From Kribbella pratensis (lineage in GTDB: Bacteria > Actinomycetota > Actinomycetes > Propionibacteriales > Kribbellaceae), in NCBI RefSeq assembly GCF_004365355.1, contig NZ_SODP01000003.1:744001-808000 (forward strand): 64,000 nucleotides of DNA, read 5' to 3'. The position numbers and the translations under genes are program-made. The notes beneath the pieces are model-generated. The model saw nothing but the letters and a program-made list of their open reading frames with translations. It was not told the origin of the DNA and did no database searches. Shown in pieces: positions 33,251 to 40,118 of the stretch (position 1 is its first letter; the number at the start of each line of letters is the position of its first letter).

Positions 33251-34477
33251 ACGGGCGAGTTCGGTCGGGACGGTGCGGAGGGTGCGGAGCGGGGAGAAGT
33301 AGAGGACGGCGTTCCCCGCGAGGGTGCCGAGGCCTGCGATCCACAGTGTGGTGTGCAGGCCGAATGCTGTGCCCAGTGCCCCGCCGAGCAGGCTGCCGAT
33401 GGGTGCGGCGCCCCAGCTGACGAAGCTCATGGTGGCGCTCACCCGGCCCTGCAGCTCGGGTGGGCACAGCCGTTGCCGTGCGCTGACCTGCAGGATGTAG
33501 CTGACGATGATGCAGAAGCCGGCGAGCAGCGTGCCGGCCACGAACCAGCTGACCTGCCAGCCCGGTGCTGTCATCGCCTGCACTGTGAACGCGACACCGA
33601 TCCCCGTCGACGACACCAGCAGCGTGCGCACTTCGCCGTACCGGGTGCTGAGTCTTTCGGTGACGACCGAGGCGACGATCGCGCCGCCGAGGCCGATCAT
33701 GCTGAGTACGCCGATGGTTGCCGGCTGCAAATGAACCGCGCGGACGAGATAGACGACCATGATCGCGCCGGCTGCCGCCTGGAACAGCATCGTCACCATC
33801 GTGTTGAGCGCAAGCGGCCGCATCAGCGGGTGATGGAACACGTGCCGCATGCCGTCTGCGATCTCGCGCCGCAGGTCCGGCCGTTCGGGCTTGACCGGCT
33901 CGGCCTCCGGCGTACGGATCGAGCGCAGCCACAGCGCTGACCACAGGAAGCTGAGCGCGTCGAGGCCGATCGTCAGCGCGGCGCCGAGCCACTGGACCAG
34001 GATGCCGCTCGCGCCCGCGCCGACCACCGCGGCAATCGAGTGGTTGGCCGCGAGCTTCGCGTTGCCCGGCAGCAGGCGATCCCGCTCGAGCAGCCGCGGC
34101 AGGTACGAGTTGTGGGCCACGTCGAACAGCACCGTGAGGATCCCGGCCGGCACGAGTACGGCGTACACCTGTGCGAGCGTGAGTACGTCGAACCACCAGG
34201 CGATCGGGATCGACGCGTAGAGCAGCGCCCGGAGCAGGTCGGCGTACACCAGGACCGGGCGGCAGCGGATCCGGTCGGCCCATGCGCCCGCGAACAGGCC
34301 GAGGACCAGCCATACAGCCGTCTCGCACGTCCGCAGCAGCGAAACCTGCAGCGTCGACGCGTCCAGCGTGAGCACGGCGAGCAGCGGGATCGCGCTCATG
34401 CTCAGGCGTGAACCGAGCTGACTGAGTAGGTCAGCGGCCCACAGCCGCCGGAAATCCGGGTGACGGAGGATACCCAT
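33239..34477 (-). CDS. MFS transporter, DHA3-like
   Basis: 412 residues, 12 helices, of the multidrug/enterobactin-exporter-like DHA3 group: LRHPDFRRLWAADLLSQLGS at the N-terminus, GLFAGAWADRIRCRPVLVYAD as motif A, and LPRLLERDRLLPGNAKLAAN in the helix 4-5 region, which is typical of that group. It probably exports a hydrophobic compound. It is divergent from the TetR gene with paired 21-bp palindromes between them, so TetR repression is likely. Confidence 0.9.
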   Translation of the reverse strand: MGILRHPDFRRLWAADLLSQLGSRLSMSAIPLLAVLTLDASTLQVSLLRTCETAVWLVLGLFAGAWADRIRCRPVLVYADLLRALLYASIPIAWWFDVLTLAQVYAVLVPAGILTVLFDVAHNSYLPRLLERDRLLPGNAKLAANHSIAAVVGAGASGILVQWLGAALTIGLDALSFLWSALWLRSIRTPEAEPVKPERPDLRREIADGMRHVFHHPLMRPLALNTMVTMLFQAAAGAIMVVYLVRAVHLQPATIGVLSMIGLGGAIVASVVTERLSTRYGEVRTLLVSSTGIGVAFTVQAMTAPGWQVSWFVAGTLLAGFCIIVSYILQVSARQRLCPPELQGRVSATMSFVSWGAAPIGSLLGGALGTAFGLHTTLWIAGLGTLAGNAVLYFSPLRTLRTVPTELARPRG

Positions 34478-34497
34478 TCCGCGACCGTAGAGCCTGA

Positions 34498-34557
34498 GTT
34501 GAGCCCTGTCGACTCAACTATCAACAAAGTTGAGCCGAGGAGACTCAAGCTTGAGCC
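34498..34557. promoter_or_regulatory. Candidate TetR operators (two 21-bp palindromes)
   Basis: GTTGAGCC-N5-GACTCAAC (34498-34518) and GTTGAGCC-N5-GACTCAAG (34529-34549) lie 31 bp apart centre to centre, three helical turns. An extra half site, CTTGAGCC, is at 34550-34557. They sit directly upstream of the MFS start. Confidence 0.7.
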
Positions 34558-34591
34558 GAATGCAATGTCTGCTCTCCGGCTGCACTCGGCA

Positions 34592-34631
34592 TTGACAAGG
34601 TTTAGACACCGTGCAAATAATCCGAACTGTG
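34592..34631 (+). promoter_or_regulatory. Consensus-like leaderless promoter of the TetR gene
   Basis: TTGACA (34592-34597), an 18-bp spacer, AATAAT (34616-34621), then seven bases to GTG 34629. This makes GTG 34629 the likely start rather than GTG 34611, which lies inside the promoter. Confidence 0.7.
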
Positions 34632-35237
34632 TTAAAGAGTTCGGACGGGGACTGGCGTGCGGCCCGCCGGGCGAATGCCCGGGCGGCGGTGCTGGACGCC
34701 GCGTGGGGTCTGGTGCGGGAGAACGGGCTGGCCGCGCTGTCGTTGCGCGAGCTGGCCAAGCGCGCCGGGATCACCACGCCGACCGTCTACGCGTACTTCG
34801 AGTCCAAGAACGCGATCCTGGACGCGATGTTCGCGGACGCCGCGCAGTCGTTCGTGGAGCTGATGAGCTCAATGCCGTCGAGCGACGATCCGCTGGCGGA
34901 CATGGTTGCTGCGGCGCGCCGGTTCAGCGACTTCTGCGTGTCCGACGTACCGCGGTACCAACTGTTGTTCCAGCACTCGGTCCCCGGCTTCACGCCGTCG
35001 CCCGAGTCGTACGGGATCGCGCTCAGTGCACTCGCGCTGGCCCGCGACCTCCTCGCACGCAACGGCGTGCACGATCCACGGCACCTCGACATCTGGACCG
35101 CGATCACCACCGGCCTGGTCGGCCAGCAGATCTCCAACGACCCGGGCGGTGATCGGTGGACCGGTCTGATCGAGGACGTGACCCGGATGTTCCTCGCGCA
35201 GTACGGGGACGCCACCCAGCACAAGGGGGAATCATGA
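34629..35237 (+). CDS. TetR-family regulator
   Basis: 202 residues. N-terminal helix-turn-helix: AVLDAAWGLVRENGLAALSL, RELAKRAGITTPTVYAYFES and KNAILDAMF; the C-terminal ligand-binding domain (~75-195) resembles the TetR_C_33/WHG type, with SDFCVSDVPRYQLLFQHSVP. It is divergent from an MFS gene and overlaps a glyoxalase-fold gene downstream (ATGA, 35234-35237). Derepression probably co-induces export and the VOC protein (inference). Confidence 0.9.
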   Translation: MLKSSDGDWRAARRANARAAVLDAAWGLVRENGLAALSLRELAKRAGITTPTVYAYFESKNAILDAMFADAAQSFVELMSSMPSSDDPLADMVAAARRFSDFCVSDVPRYQLLFQHSVPGFTPSPESYGIALSALALARDLLARNGVHDPRHLDIWTAITTGLVGQQISNDPGGDRWTGLIEDVTRMFLAQYGDATQHKGES

Positions 35238-35668
35238 CCACTGTCACGCAGCCCAGACTCCATCACCTGGCTCTCACCGTGACCGATCTCGACTCGAGCG
35301 TTCAGTGGTACGGCGACGTTTTCGACGTACACCCGATCCTCGACGTGCCGCACGAAGGCGGGGTCGGCCGCATCCTCGCCGACGCCGACCGGCAGCTGAT
35401 GATCGCGCTGCACCACCACGACACCAACGACGGATCCCTCTGCGCCGAGACTGTGACCGGGCTCGACCACGCCGGCTTCACGGTCGCGACCCGCGCCGAC
35501 CTCGAAGCCTGGCAGGACCACCTCGAGGCCCACGGTGTCGCCCGCGCCGACGTCGCCGACAAGCCACTCACCCAGTCCCCGATCGCCGACGAGCCCTATG
35601 CGTCGCTTCTGGTCTTCCGGGACCAGGACAACATCCAGCTGGAACTCTTTGCGCCGGCCGCGCACTGA
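35234..35668 (+). CDS. VOC-family (glyoxalase-fold) protein
   Basis: 144 residues with the two beta-alpha-beta-beta-beta modules of the VOC superfamily: RLHHLALTVTDLDSSVQWYG with a metal-ligand His, LMIALHHHD, TGLDHAGFTVATRADLEAW and a final FRDQDNIQLELFAP with a ligand Glu. Such proteins include lyases, dioxygenases and antibiotic-binding resistance proteins. GGGGGA precedes ATG 35234. Coupling to the TetR gene suggests a role in handling the exported compound. Confidence 0.88.
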   Translation: MTTVTQPRLHHLALTVTDLDSSVQWYGDVFDVHPILDVPHEGGVGRILADADRQLMIALHHHDTNDGSLCAETVTGLDHAGFTVATRADLEAWQDHLEAHGVARADVADKPLTQSPIADEPYASLLVFRDQDNIQLELFAPAAH

Positions 35669-35677
35669 CCCTGACAA

Positions 35678-35714
35678 GCAAGCGCCCCGGTGGGGTGTCC
35701 ACCGGGGCGCTTGC
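35678..35714. terminator. Bidirectional hairpin terminator
   Basis: 16-bp perfect arms GCAAGCGCCCCGGTGG (35678-35693) and complement (35699-35714) with a five-base loop, between the convergent VOC gene and greA. Confidence 0.85.
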
Positions 35715-35727
35715 GAGCTTTGGTGGG

Positions 35728-36240
35728 TCAGCCGGTGAAGGGTTCCGCGGCGACGATCTGGACCGTGACGGGCTTGCCGTTGGGCGCCTCGTAGGTGGCC
35801 TTGTCGCCCTTCTTCTTGCCGAGGATCGCGGCGCCGAGGGGGGACTGCGGCGAGTACACGTCGATGTCGACCGACGCGTCCAGGGCGAGCAACTCGCGGG
35901 AGCCGAGCAGGAAGGTCTCGACGTCGTCGTCGCCGGCGAAGGTGATCGACACCTTCATGCCGGGCTCGATCTTGCCGCCGGCCTTCGGGGTCTCGCCGAC
36001 CCGGGCGCGACGGAGCATGTCCTCGAGCTGCCGGATCCGCGCCTCGATCTTGCCCTGCTCGTCCTTCGCGGCGTGGTAGCCGCCGTTCTCCTTGAGGTCG
36101 CCCTCGTCCCTGGCCTCGCTGATCCGCTGCGTGATCTCCGCGCGGGCCGGGCCCTTGAGGTGCTCGAGCTCCGACTTCAACTGGTCGTAACCGTCCTGCG
36201 TCAGCCAGACAACGCTGTCCTCATCGATCTTCTGCGTCAC
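35728..36240 (-). CDS. greA: Transcription elongation factor GreA
   Basis: Binds RNA polymerase's secondary channel and stimulates cleavage of backtracked RNA. 170 residues: an N-terminal coiled coil (~1-80) with the acidic tip ISEARDEGDLKENGGYHAAK and C-terminal FKBP-like domain (~85-165, PLGAAILGKKKGDKATYEAPNG). GTG 36240 has AGGAG at seven bases and yields the standard length. Together with the DUF4307 and mca genes, its position matches the conserved actinobacterial order (Rv1080c-Rv1082 in M. tuberculosis). Confidence 0.95.
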   Translation of the reverse strand: MTQKIDEDSVVWLTQDGYDQLKSELEHLKGPARAEITQRISEARDEGDLKENGGYHAAKDEQGKIEARIRQLEDMLRRARVGETPKAGGKIEPGMKVSITFAGDDDVETFLLGSRELLALDASVDIDVYSPQSPLGAAILGKKKGDKATYEAPNGKPVTVQIVAAEPFTG

Positions 36241-36360
36241 GGGCTGCTCCTTGTGTCGGTTGGGATGGGCAGGAAAATACTGCTGGCCGCCGTCGTCGAC
36301 GGCGACCAATCCAACGAGCGTAGCAAGAGACCGCCGATAACGCAGGGGTTCCAGGGCGAC

Positions 36361-36383
36361 GCAAACGCTTGGAAAACGTTTGC
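36361..36383. promoter_or_regulatory. Inverted repeat upstream of greA
   Basis: GCAAACG and CGTTTGC arms with a nine-base spacer lie about 120 bases before the greA start. The rest of the 230-bp gap (36241-36470) shows no gene. It may be an operator or part of the greA leader. Confidence 0.35.
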
Positions 36384-36470
36384 TCGGAAGGTTTTCGCCG
36401 CTATGCGGGCAGAGTCGCGGTAATCGGTTGCCGTGTCAGGTTGGCCGGCGCGATCGCGGGCCGGTGGGGC

Positions 36471-36908
36471 TCAGTGCGGGCGGTGCTGGTCGGCCGTCGT
36501 ACAGCCGACCAGTACGACGGCGGTTGCGGAGCGTTGCGTTGTCAGCGTGACCGGGACCACCTGATGGCGAGGTGAATCCGCCTTCACCGTCACGGTCACC
36601 TCGCCGACGATCGAGAAGTCGGCCGCCTTCGCCTGCAGCCGGCAGCTGGCCTCGACCGATTTGGTCCGGTCCACCTGCATCGTGGCCTTCGCGCTCGTCG
36701 GCGAGACGATCTCGAAACCGTTCAGTTGCGAGGTGACCGGCGGATTCGACTGCACCCAGGCCGCCCACACCAGCCAGACCAGGCCGGCCAGGATCACGAC
36801 CCCCAGAACCCCGATCACCAGCGGCCGCCGGGACCGGCCGCGCCTGCCGTACCGCGTGTTCAGGTCGGAGGTCGGGGTGGCGGCAGGTGACGCAGATGGC
36901 TCAGACAC
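36471..36908 (-). CDS. DUF4307 membrane protein
   Basis: 145 residues: a short disordered cytoplasmic N-terminus, a single membrane helix (~30-50, PLVIGVLGVVILAGLVWLVW) and an extracytoplasmic beta domain with two cysteines (EASCRLQAKA and VLVGCTTAD). This is the DUF4307 layout. The family is found next to mca in actinobacteria, as here, where it is divergent from mca by 58 bp. GTG 36908 is chosen as the first start before the disordered segment. Function unknown. Confidence 0.85.
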   Translation of the reverse strand: MSEPSASPAATPTSDLNTRYGRRGRSRRPLVIGVLGVVILAGLVWLVWAAWVQSNPPVTSQLNGFEIVSPTSAKATMQVDRTKSVEASCRLQAKAADFSIVGEVTVTVKADSPRHQVVPVTLTTQRSATAVVLVGCTTADQHRPH

Positions 36909-36966
36909 AGGTAGTCCAGGGGGTCGGTCGTGGGTTTTGCCGGAGGTTGGAGGACCATTGTGTCTT

Positions 36967-37830
36967 GTGAGTGGAGATCTTCGGTTGTTGCATGTGCACG
37001 CCCACCCGGATGACGAGTCGAGCAAGGGAGCCGCGTCGACGGCCAGGTACGTGGCCGAGGGCGTCGAGGTGATGGTCGCCACCTGTACCGGCGGCGAACG
37101 CGGATCGATCCTGAATCCGAAGATGGACCGCCCGGAGGTGCTGGCGAACATCACGGAGATCCGCCGCAAGGAGATGGACGCGGCCCGCGAGATCCTCGGC
37201 ATCCGGCAGGAGTGGCTGGGCTGGGTGGACTCCGGTTTCCCCGAGGGCGACCCGCTGCCGCCGCTGCCCGAGGGCTGCTTCGGCCTGATGAAGGTCGAGG
37301 ACGCCGCCGCCCCGCTGGTGAAGCTGATCCGCGAGTTCCGGCCGCAGGTCGTCACGACGTACGACGAGAACGGCGGCTACCCGCACCCGGATCACGTCAT
37401 GTGCCACCAGATCACCGTCGCTGCCTTCGAGGCGGCCGGTGACAAGGACGCGTATCCGGAGCTCGGCGAGCCGTTCCAGCCGCTGAAGCTGTACTACCAC
37501 CACACGTTCCACTACGAGCGGATGAAGGCCCTGCACGACGCGATGGTCGCGCGCGGCCTCGAGTCGCCGTACGCCGAGCGCCTGAAGGACTGGAAGCCGG
37601 ACCCGGAGAACGAGCGCCGGATCACCACCCGGGTCGAGTGTGCCGAGTACTTCTCGGTCCGGGACCGGGCGCTGCTCGCGCACGCCACGCAGATCGACCC
37701 GGACGGTGGCTGGTTCACCGTGCCGCTCGAGGTGCACCAGGCGGCCTGGCCGACCGAGGACTACGAGCTGGCTCGGAGTCTGGTCGAATCCGAGCTGCCT
37801 GAAGATGACCTGTTCGCGGGGCTGCGCTGA
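36967..37830 (+). CDS. mca: Mycothiol S-conjugate amidase
   Basis: Cleaves mycothiol S-conjugates to a mercapturic acid and GlcN-Ins in detoxification of electrophiles; zinc-dependent, cytoplasmic. 287 residues of the LmbE-like family: zinc motif HAHPDDE at ~11-17, GGYPHPDHVMCH as the second zinc site, and the ERGSILNPKM and YYHHTFHYERM segments that distinguish Mca from MshB. Length matches Mca (about 288). GTG 36967 starts the conserved sequence and has no ribosome site, so it may be leaderless. MshB is the only close alternative, and synteny favours Mca. Confidence 0.94.
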   Translation: MSGDLRLLHVHAHPDDESSKGAASTARYVAEGVEVMVATCTGGERGSILNPKMDRPEVLANITEIRRKEMDAAREILGIRQEWLGWVDSGFPEGDPLPPLPEGCFGLMKVEDAAAPLVKLIREFRPQVVTTYDENGGYPHPDHVMCHQITVAAFEAAGDKDAYPELGEPFQPLKLYYHHTFHYERMKALHDAMVARGLESPYAERLKDWKPDPENERRITTRVECAEYFSVRDRALLAHATQIDPDGGWFTVPLEVHQAAWPTEDYELARSLVESELPEDDLFAGLR

Positions 37831-37895
37831 CGGGCGGCTGGGTGACCGGGGCGGTGGGGTGGGGAAGGAATCCAAGACAGTGAGAGACTGGTGGC

Positions 37896-38369
37896 GTGAC
37901 AGCGACGACCTCCCTTCTGACGGCCGAGATCGACCCGAATACGGTGAAACCCGGTTGGGTCGCGCTGTTGATCGTGCTCGCTCTCGGTGCCGCCACGGTG
38001 CTCCTGTGGCGCAACATGGGCAAGCAGTTGAAGCGCATCGACGTGGACCGCGATGGTGCGGACGACCCAGCACCGTCCGGCGACCCAGCGAGTCCGGACA
38101 GCTCGCCGTCCCAGGATGGCGCTGCAGCGCCGACGACTTCGGACCGGACACCGACGCAGACTCCGGCGGAGACCTCGGCTGCGACTGACCCGGCGACCGA
38201 CCCGGCGACCGACCCGGCGACCGACCCGGCGACCGACCCGGCGACCGACCCGGCGACCGACCCGGCGACCGACCCGGCGACCGACAAGGGGACTGACGCG
38301 GCGACGGGCACCGCGGGCGACGCGGCGACCGAGGCCGCGAAGGAGTCGAAGCAACACTCTCAGCACTGA
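37896..38369 (+). CDS. Small membrane protein with TDPA repeat tail
   Basis: 157 residues: one membrane helix (~20-38, GWVALLIVLALGAATVLLW), a basic RNMGKQLKRID cytoplasmic segment, then a disordered Asp/Thr/Pro/Ala tail with eight TDPA units. The N-terminal half matches the small membrane gene that follows mca in other actinobacteria (Rv1083 position). The tail is a lineage-specific expansion of a 12-bp DNA repeat. GTG 37896 is the first start. Function unknown. Confidence 0.75.
   Translation: MTATTSLLTAEIDPNTVKPGWVALLIVLALGAATVLLWRNMGKQLKRIDVDRDGADDPAPSGDPASPDSSPSQDGAAAPTTSDRTPTQTPAETSAATDPATDPATDPATDPATDPATDPATDPATDPATDKGTDAATGTAGDAATEAAKESKQHSQH
38184..38279 (+). repeat. 12-bp tandem repeat, eight units
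   Basis: ACCGACCCGGCG-type units, almost identical, in frame within the small membrane gene and encoding TDPA. Such near-perfect units are prone to copy-number change. Confidence 0.9.
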
Positions 38370-38462
38370 TTCCATGACAGTGCGGTAACCGAATCCTGGG
38401 AGCTCGGAAACACCCTGGTCACGAGATGGTGTCGGACTGGGCTGCCCACCTCTGCGTGACCC

Positions 38463-38478
38463 TATAGTGAGCCGGGTG
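38463..38478 (+). promoter_or_regulatory. Leaderless promoter of the CopD leader ORF
   Basis: TATAGT (38463-38468) is followed after seven bases by GTG 38476. Confidence 0.6.
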
Positions 38479-38511
38479 CTGAATGGTGCCCCTCCCCGGT
38501 CCGCTCGGTGA
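38476..38511 (+). CDS. 11-codon leader peptide overlapping the CopD gene
   Basis: GTG 38476 reads MLNGAPPRSAR and stops at TGA 38509-38511, which overlaps the GTG of the CopD gene (GTGA). Its own start fits a leaderless transcript, while the CopD start has no ribosome site. Translation of the membrane gene is therefore probably coupled to this short frame. Four of the last seven residues are Pro or Arg, which could slow ribosomes. Confidence 0.45.
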   Translation: MLNGAPPRSAR

Positions 38512-39542
38512 GCGCGACTCGCGCTACCCGCGCCGCCCGGCATCGCATGCCCGGACGGCTGGTCGCGGCCGGGGCCGGTGCTGTCGTCATCGCCTCGGTG
38601 GCTCTGGTGGTCGCGCTGTTCGCGGCCGGCAGCCAGCCGCGGAACCTCGGCGGGATCGGCGGTCCGGACCTCTTCATCTCCTGGCTGCTGCCGCTGCTGA
38701 AGCTGATCTCCACGCTGGCGACGGTCGGCTGCGCCGGCGCGCTGCTCGCGGCGGTCGTGCTGCTGCGGATCGACGGCGGTCCGCTCGGCGTCCAGGGCCG
38801 GCGTGCCGTCCGCGACGCGAGCAACTCGGCGATCATCTGGGCGGTTTGCGCGTTCGCCAACGCGGTCGTCACGGCGGCGATCCTGCTCGACACCCCGGTC
38901 GGTCTGCTACGGATGCGGCTCGACGACGCGCTCGGCGTACCCGAGGTCAAGGCGCTGCTGATCACGGGCATCCTGGTGCTCGCGCTCGCGATCGGCATCC
39001 GCCGTGTGCAGACGTCATCGGCCGCGGGGCTCGGCGTACTGGTCGCGATCGCCGCATTGGTCCCGACCGCGGTCACGGCGTTCCCACGGAACGAGTCGTA
39101 CGTCGTACTGGCCGGCGCGGCGCTGGTGATCCACGTGATCGCGGCGACCACCTGGGTCGGCGGGCTCGCGGGTCTGGTCCGGTACGGGCGGGCTAGCCGG
39201 ACCGGACTGCCGATCGTGCTGGAGCGCTACGGACAGGTCGCAACCATCTCGTCGATCGCCGTGCTGTTCAGCGGCCTGATCAGTGCCGCCGGAAGGCTGG
39301 CCGCGAAGGGCGGCGGCTGGGGCTCGATCCTCGACCCGCTCACCGGCGACGCGTACGGCGCATTGCTGATCGTCAAGACCGCCGCGTTCCTGCTGCTGAT
39401 CGTCTTGTCGGCCGTCCACCGTAGCCGCGCCCACGGCGACCTCGTCGACGGCGGCCAGCCGTTCTGGCGGATCGTCGGCGTCGAACTCTTCGTGATGGCC
39501 CTGGCTCTGGGCCTGTCGATCGCCCTGTCGCAGACGATCTAG
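38508..39542 (+). CDS. CopD-domain membrane protein
   Basis: 344 residues with eight to nine membrane helices. The C-terminal half shows the CopD pattern: LVIHVIAATTWVGGLAGLVRY with the conserved His, RYGQVATISSIAVLFSGLI, and DAYGALLIVKTAAFLLLIVLS. CopD proteins take part in copper uptake or handling at the membrane; the conserved WVGG and Lys are present. The GTG start overlaps the stop of the leader frame. The stop overlaps that of the convergent nitroreductase gene (CTAG). Confidence 0.85.
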   Translation: MSATRATRAARHRMPGRLVAAGAGAVVIASVALVVALFAAGSQPRNLGGIGGPDLFISWLLPLLKLISTLATVGCAGALLAAVVLLRIDGGPLGVQGRRAVRDASNSAIIWAVCAFANAVVTAAILLDTPVGLLRMRLDDALGVPEVKALLITGILVLALAIGIRRVQTSSAAGLGVLVAIAALVPTAVTAFPRNESYVVLAGAALVIHVIAATTWVGGLAGLVRYGRASRTGLPIVLERYGQVATISSIAVLFSGLISAAGRLAAKGGGWGSILDPLTGDAYGALLIVKTAAFLLLIVLSAVHRSRAHGDLVDGGQPFWRIVGVELFVMALALGLSIALSQTI

Positions 39543-40066
39543 TCCCAGGGCGCGGTCCGGAGTTCCTCGGTACTGCGTCGTTCGCGGTCTGCCGGGCGAT
39601 CTTGGGCAGCGCGGCCGATCGCGATCATCGAGACGATGTGCCAGCCGGCGCCCGGCTTCAGGTCATCGGTCAGGGTCTCGAGGTTGAAGGCCCGGAATTG
39701 GCGGCAGGCGAGGTCCATGGCGTGGGCCTGGAGAGTCAGGTGGGCGACCGATTGGCCGAGGTCGTAGTCGGCGAAGTCCGAGTAGGCCCAGTCGGTGTTC
39801 TCGACGTACCGGTGGGCGATGGTCACGATCAGCAGGGATGCGCTCGGTGCCCAGCGGGCTGAGCTGCGGGCGAGGTGCTTGACGACGCGATCGTGCTCTG
39901 GCTCGCCGCGACGCGCGACGAAGTACGCCCAGGGCTGGGAGTTGCCCGCGGATGGCGCCCAGCGGGCCGCGTCGAGGAGGAGCTCGACGTCGTCCTCGGT
40001 GACGGTCCAGTCGGAATCGAACCACAGCGGGCTGAAACGGCTGGCGAGCAACGGATGCACGGGCAT
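39539..40066 (-). CDS. Nitroreductase-family protein
   Basis: 175 residues of the FMN-binding nitroreductase fold: MPVHPLLASRFSPLWFDSDW, LLLDAARWAPSAGNSQPWAYF as FMN-binding region, DLGQSVAHLTLQAHAMDLACRQF, and a C-terminal GWHIVSMIAIGR. Likely a NAD(P)H-dependent oxidoreductase. It starts from ATG 40066; the longer frame to ATG 40099 adds MDRCVQQLDWC and cannot be excluded. Divergent from the YyaL-type gene. Confidence 0.85.
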   Translation of the reverse strand: MPVHPLLASRFSPLWFDSDWTVTEDDVELLLDAARWAPSAGNSQPWAYFVARRGEPEHDRVVKHLARSSARWAPSASLLIVTIAHRYVENTDWAYSDFADYDLGQSVAHLTLQAHAMDLACRQFRAFNLETLTDDLKPGAGWHIVSMIAIGRAAQDRPADRERRSTEELRTAPWD

Positions 40067-40103
40067 GCACCAGTCCAACTGCTGCACGCAACGGTCCATT
40101 CCG

Positions 40104-40118
40104 TACGGTTGGGGTATG
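40104..40118 (+). promoter_or_regulatory. Leaderless -10 element of the YyaL-type gene
   Basis: TACGGT (40104-40109) is followed after six bases by ATG 40116. Confidence 0.55.

Noticed and set aside
36901..38151. Long minus-strand frame opposite mca
   Set aside because: Arg/His-rich shadow of a clearly coding gene, without family motifs or start.
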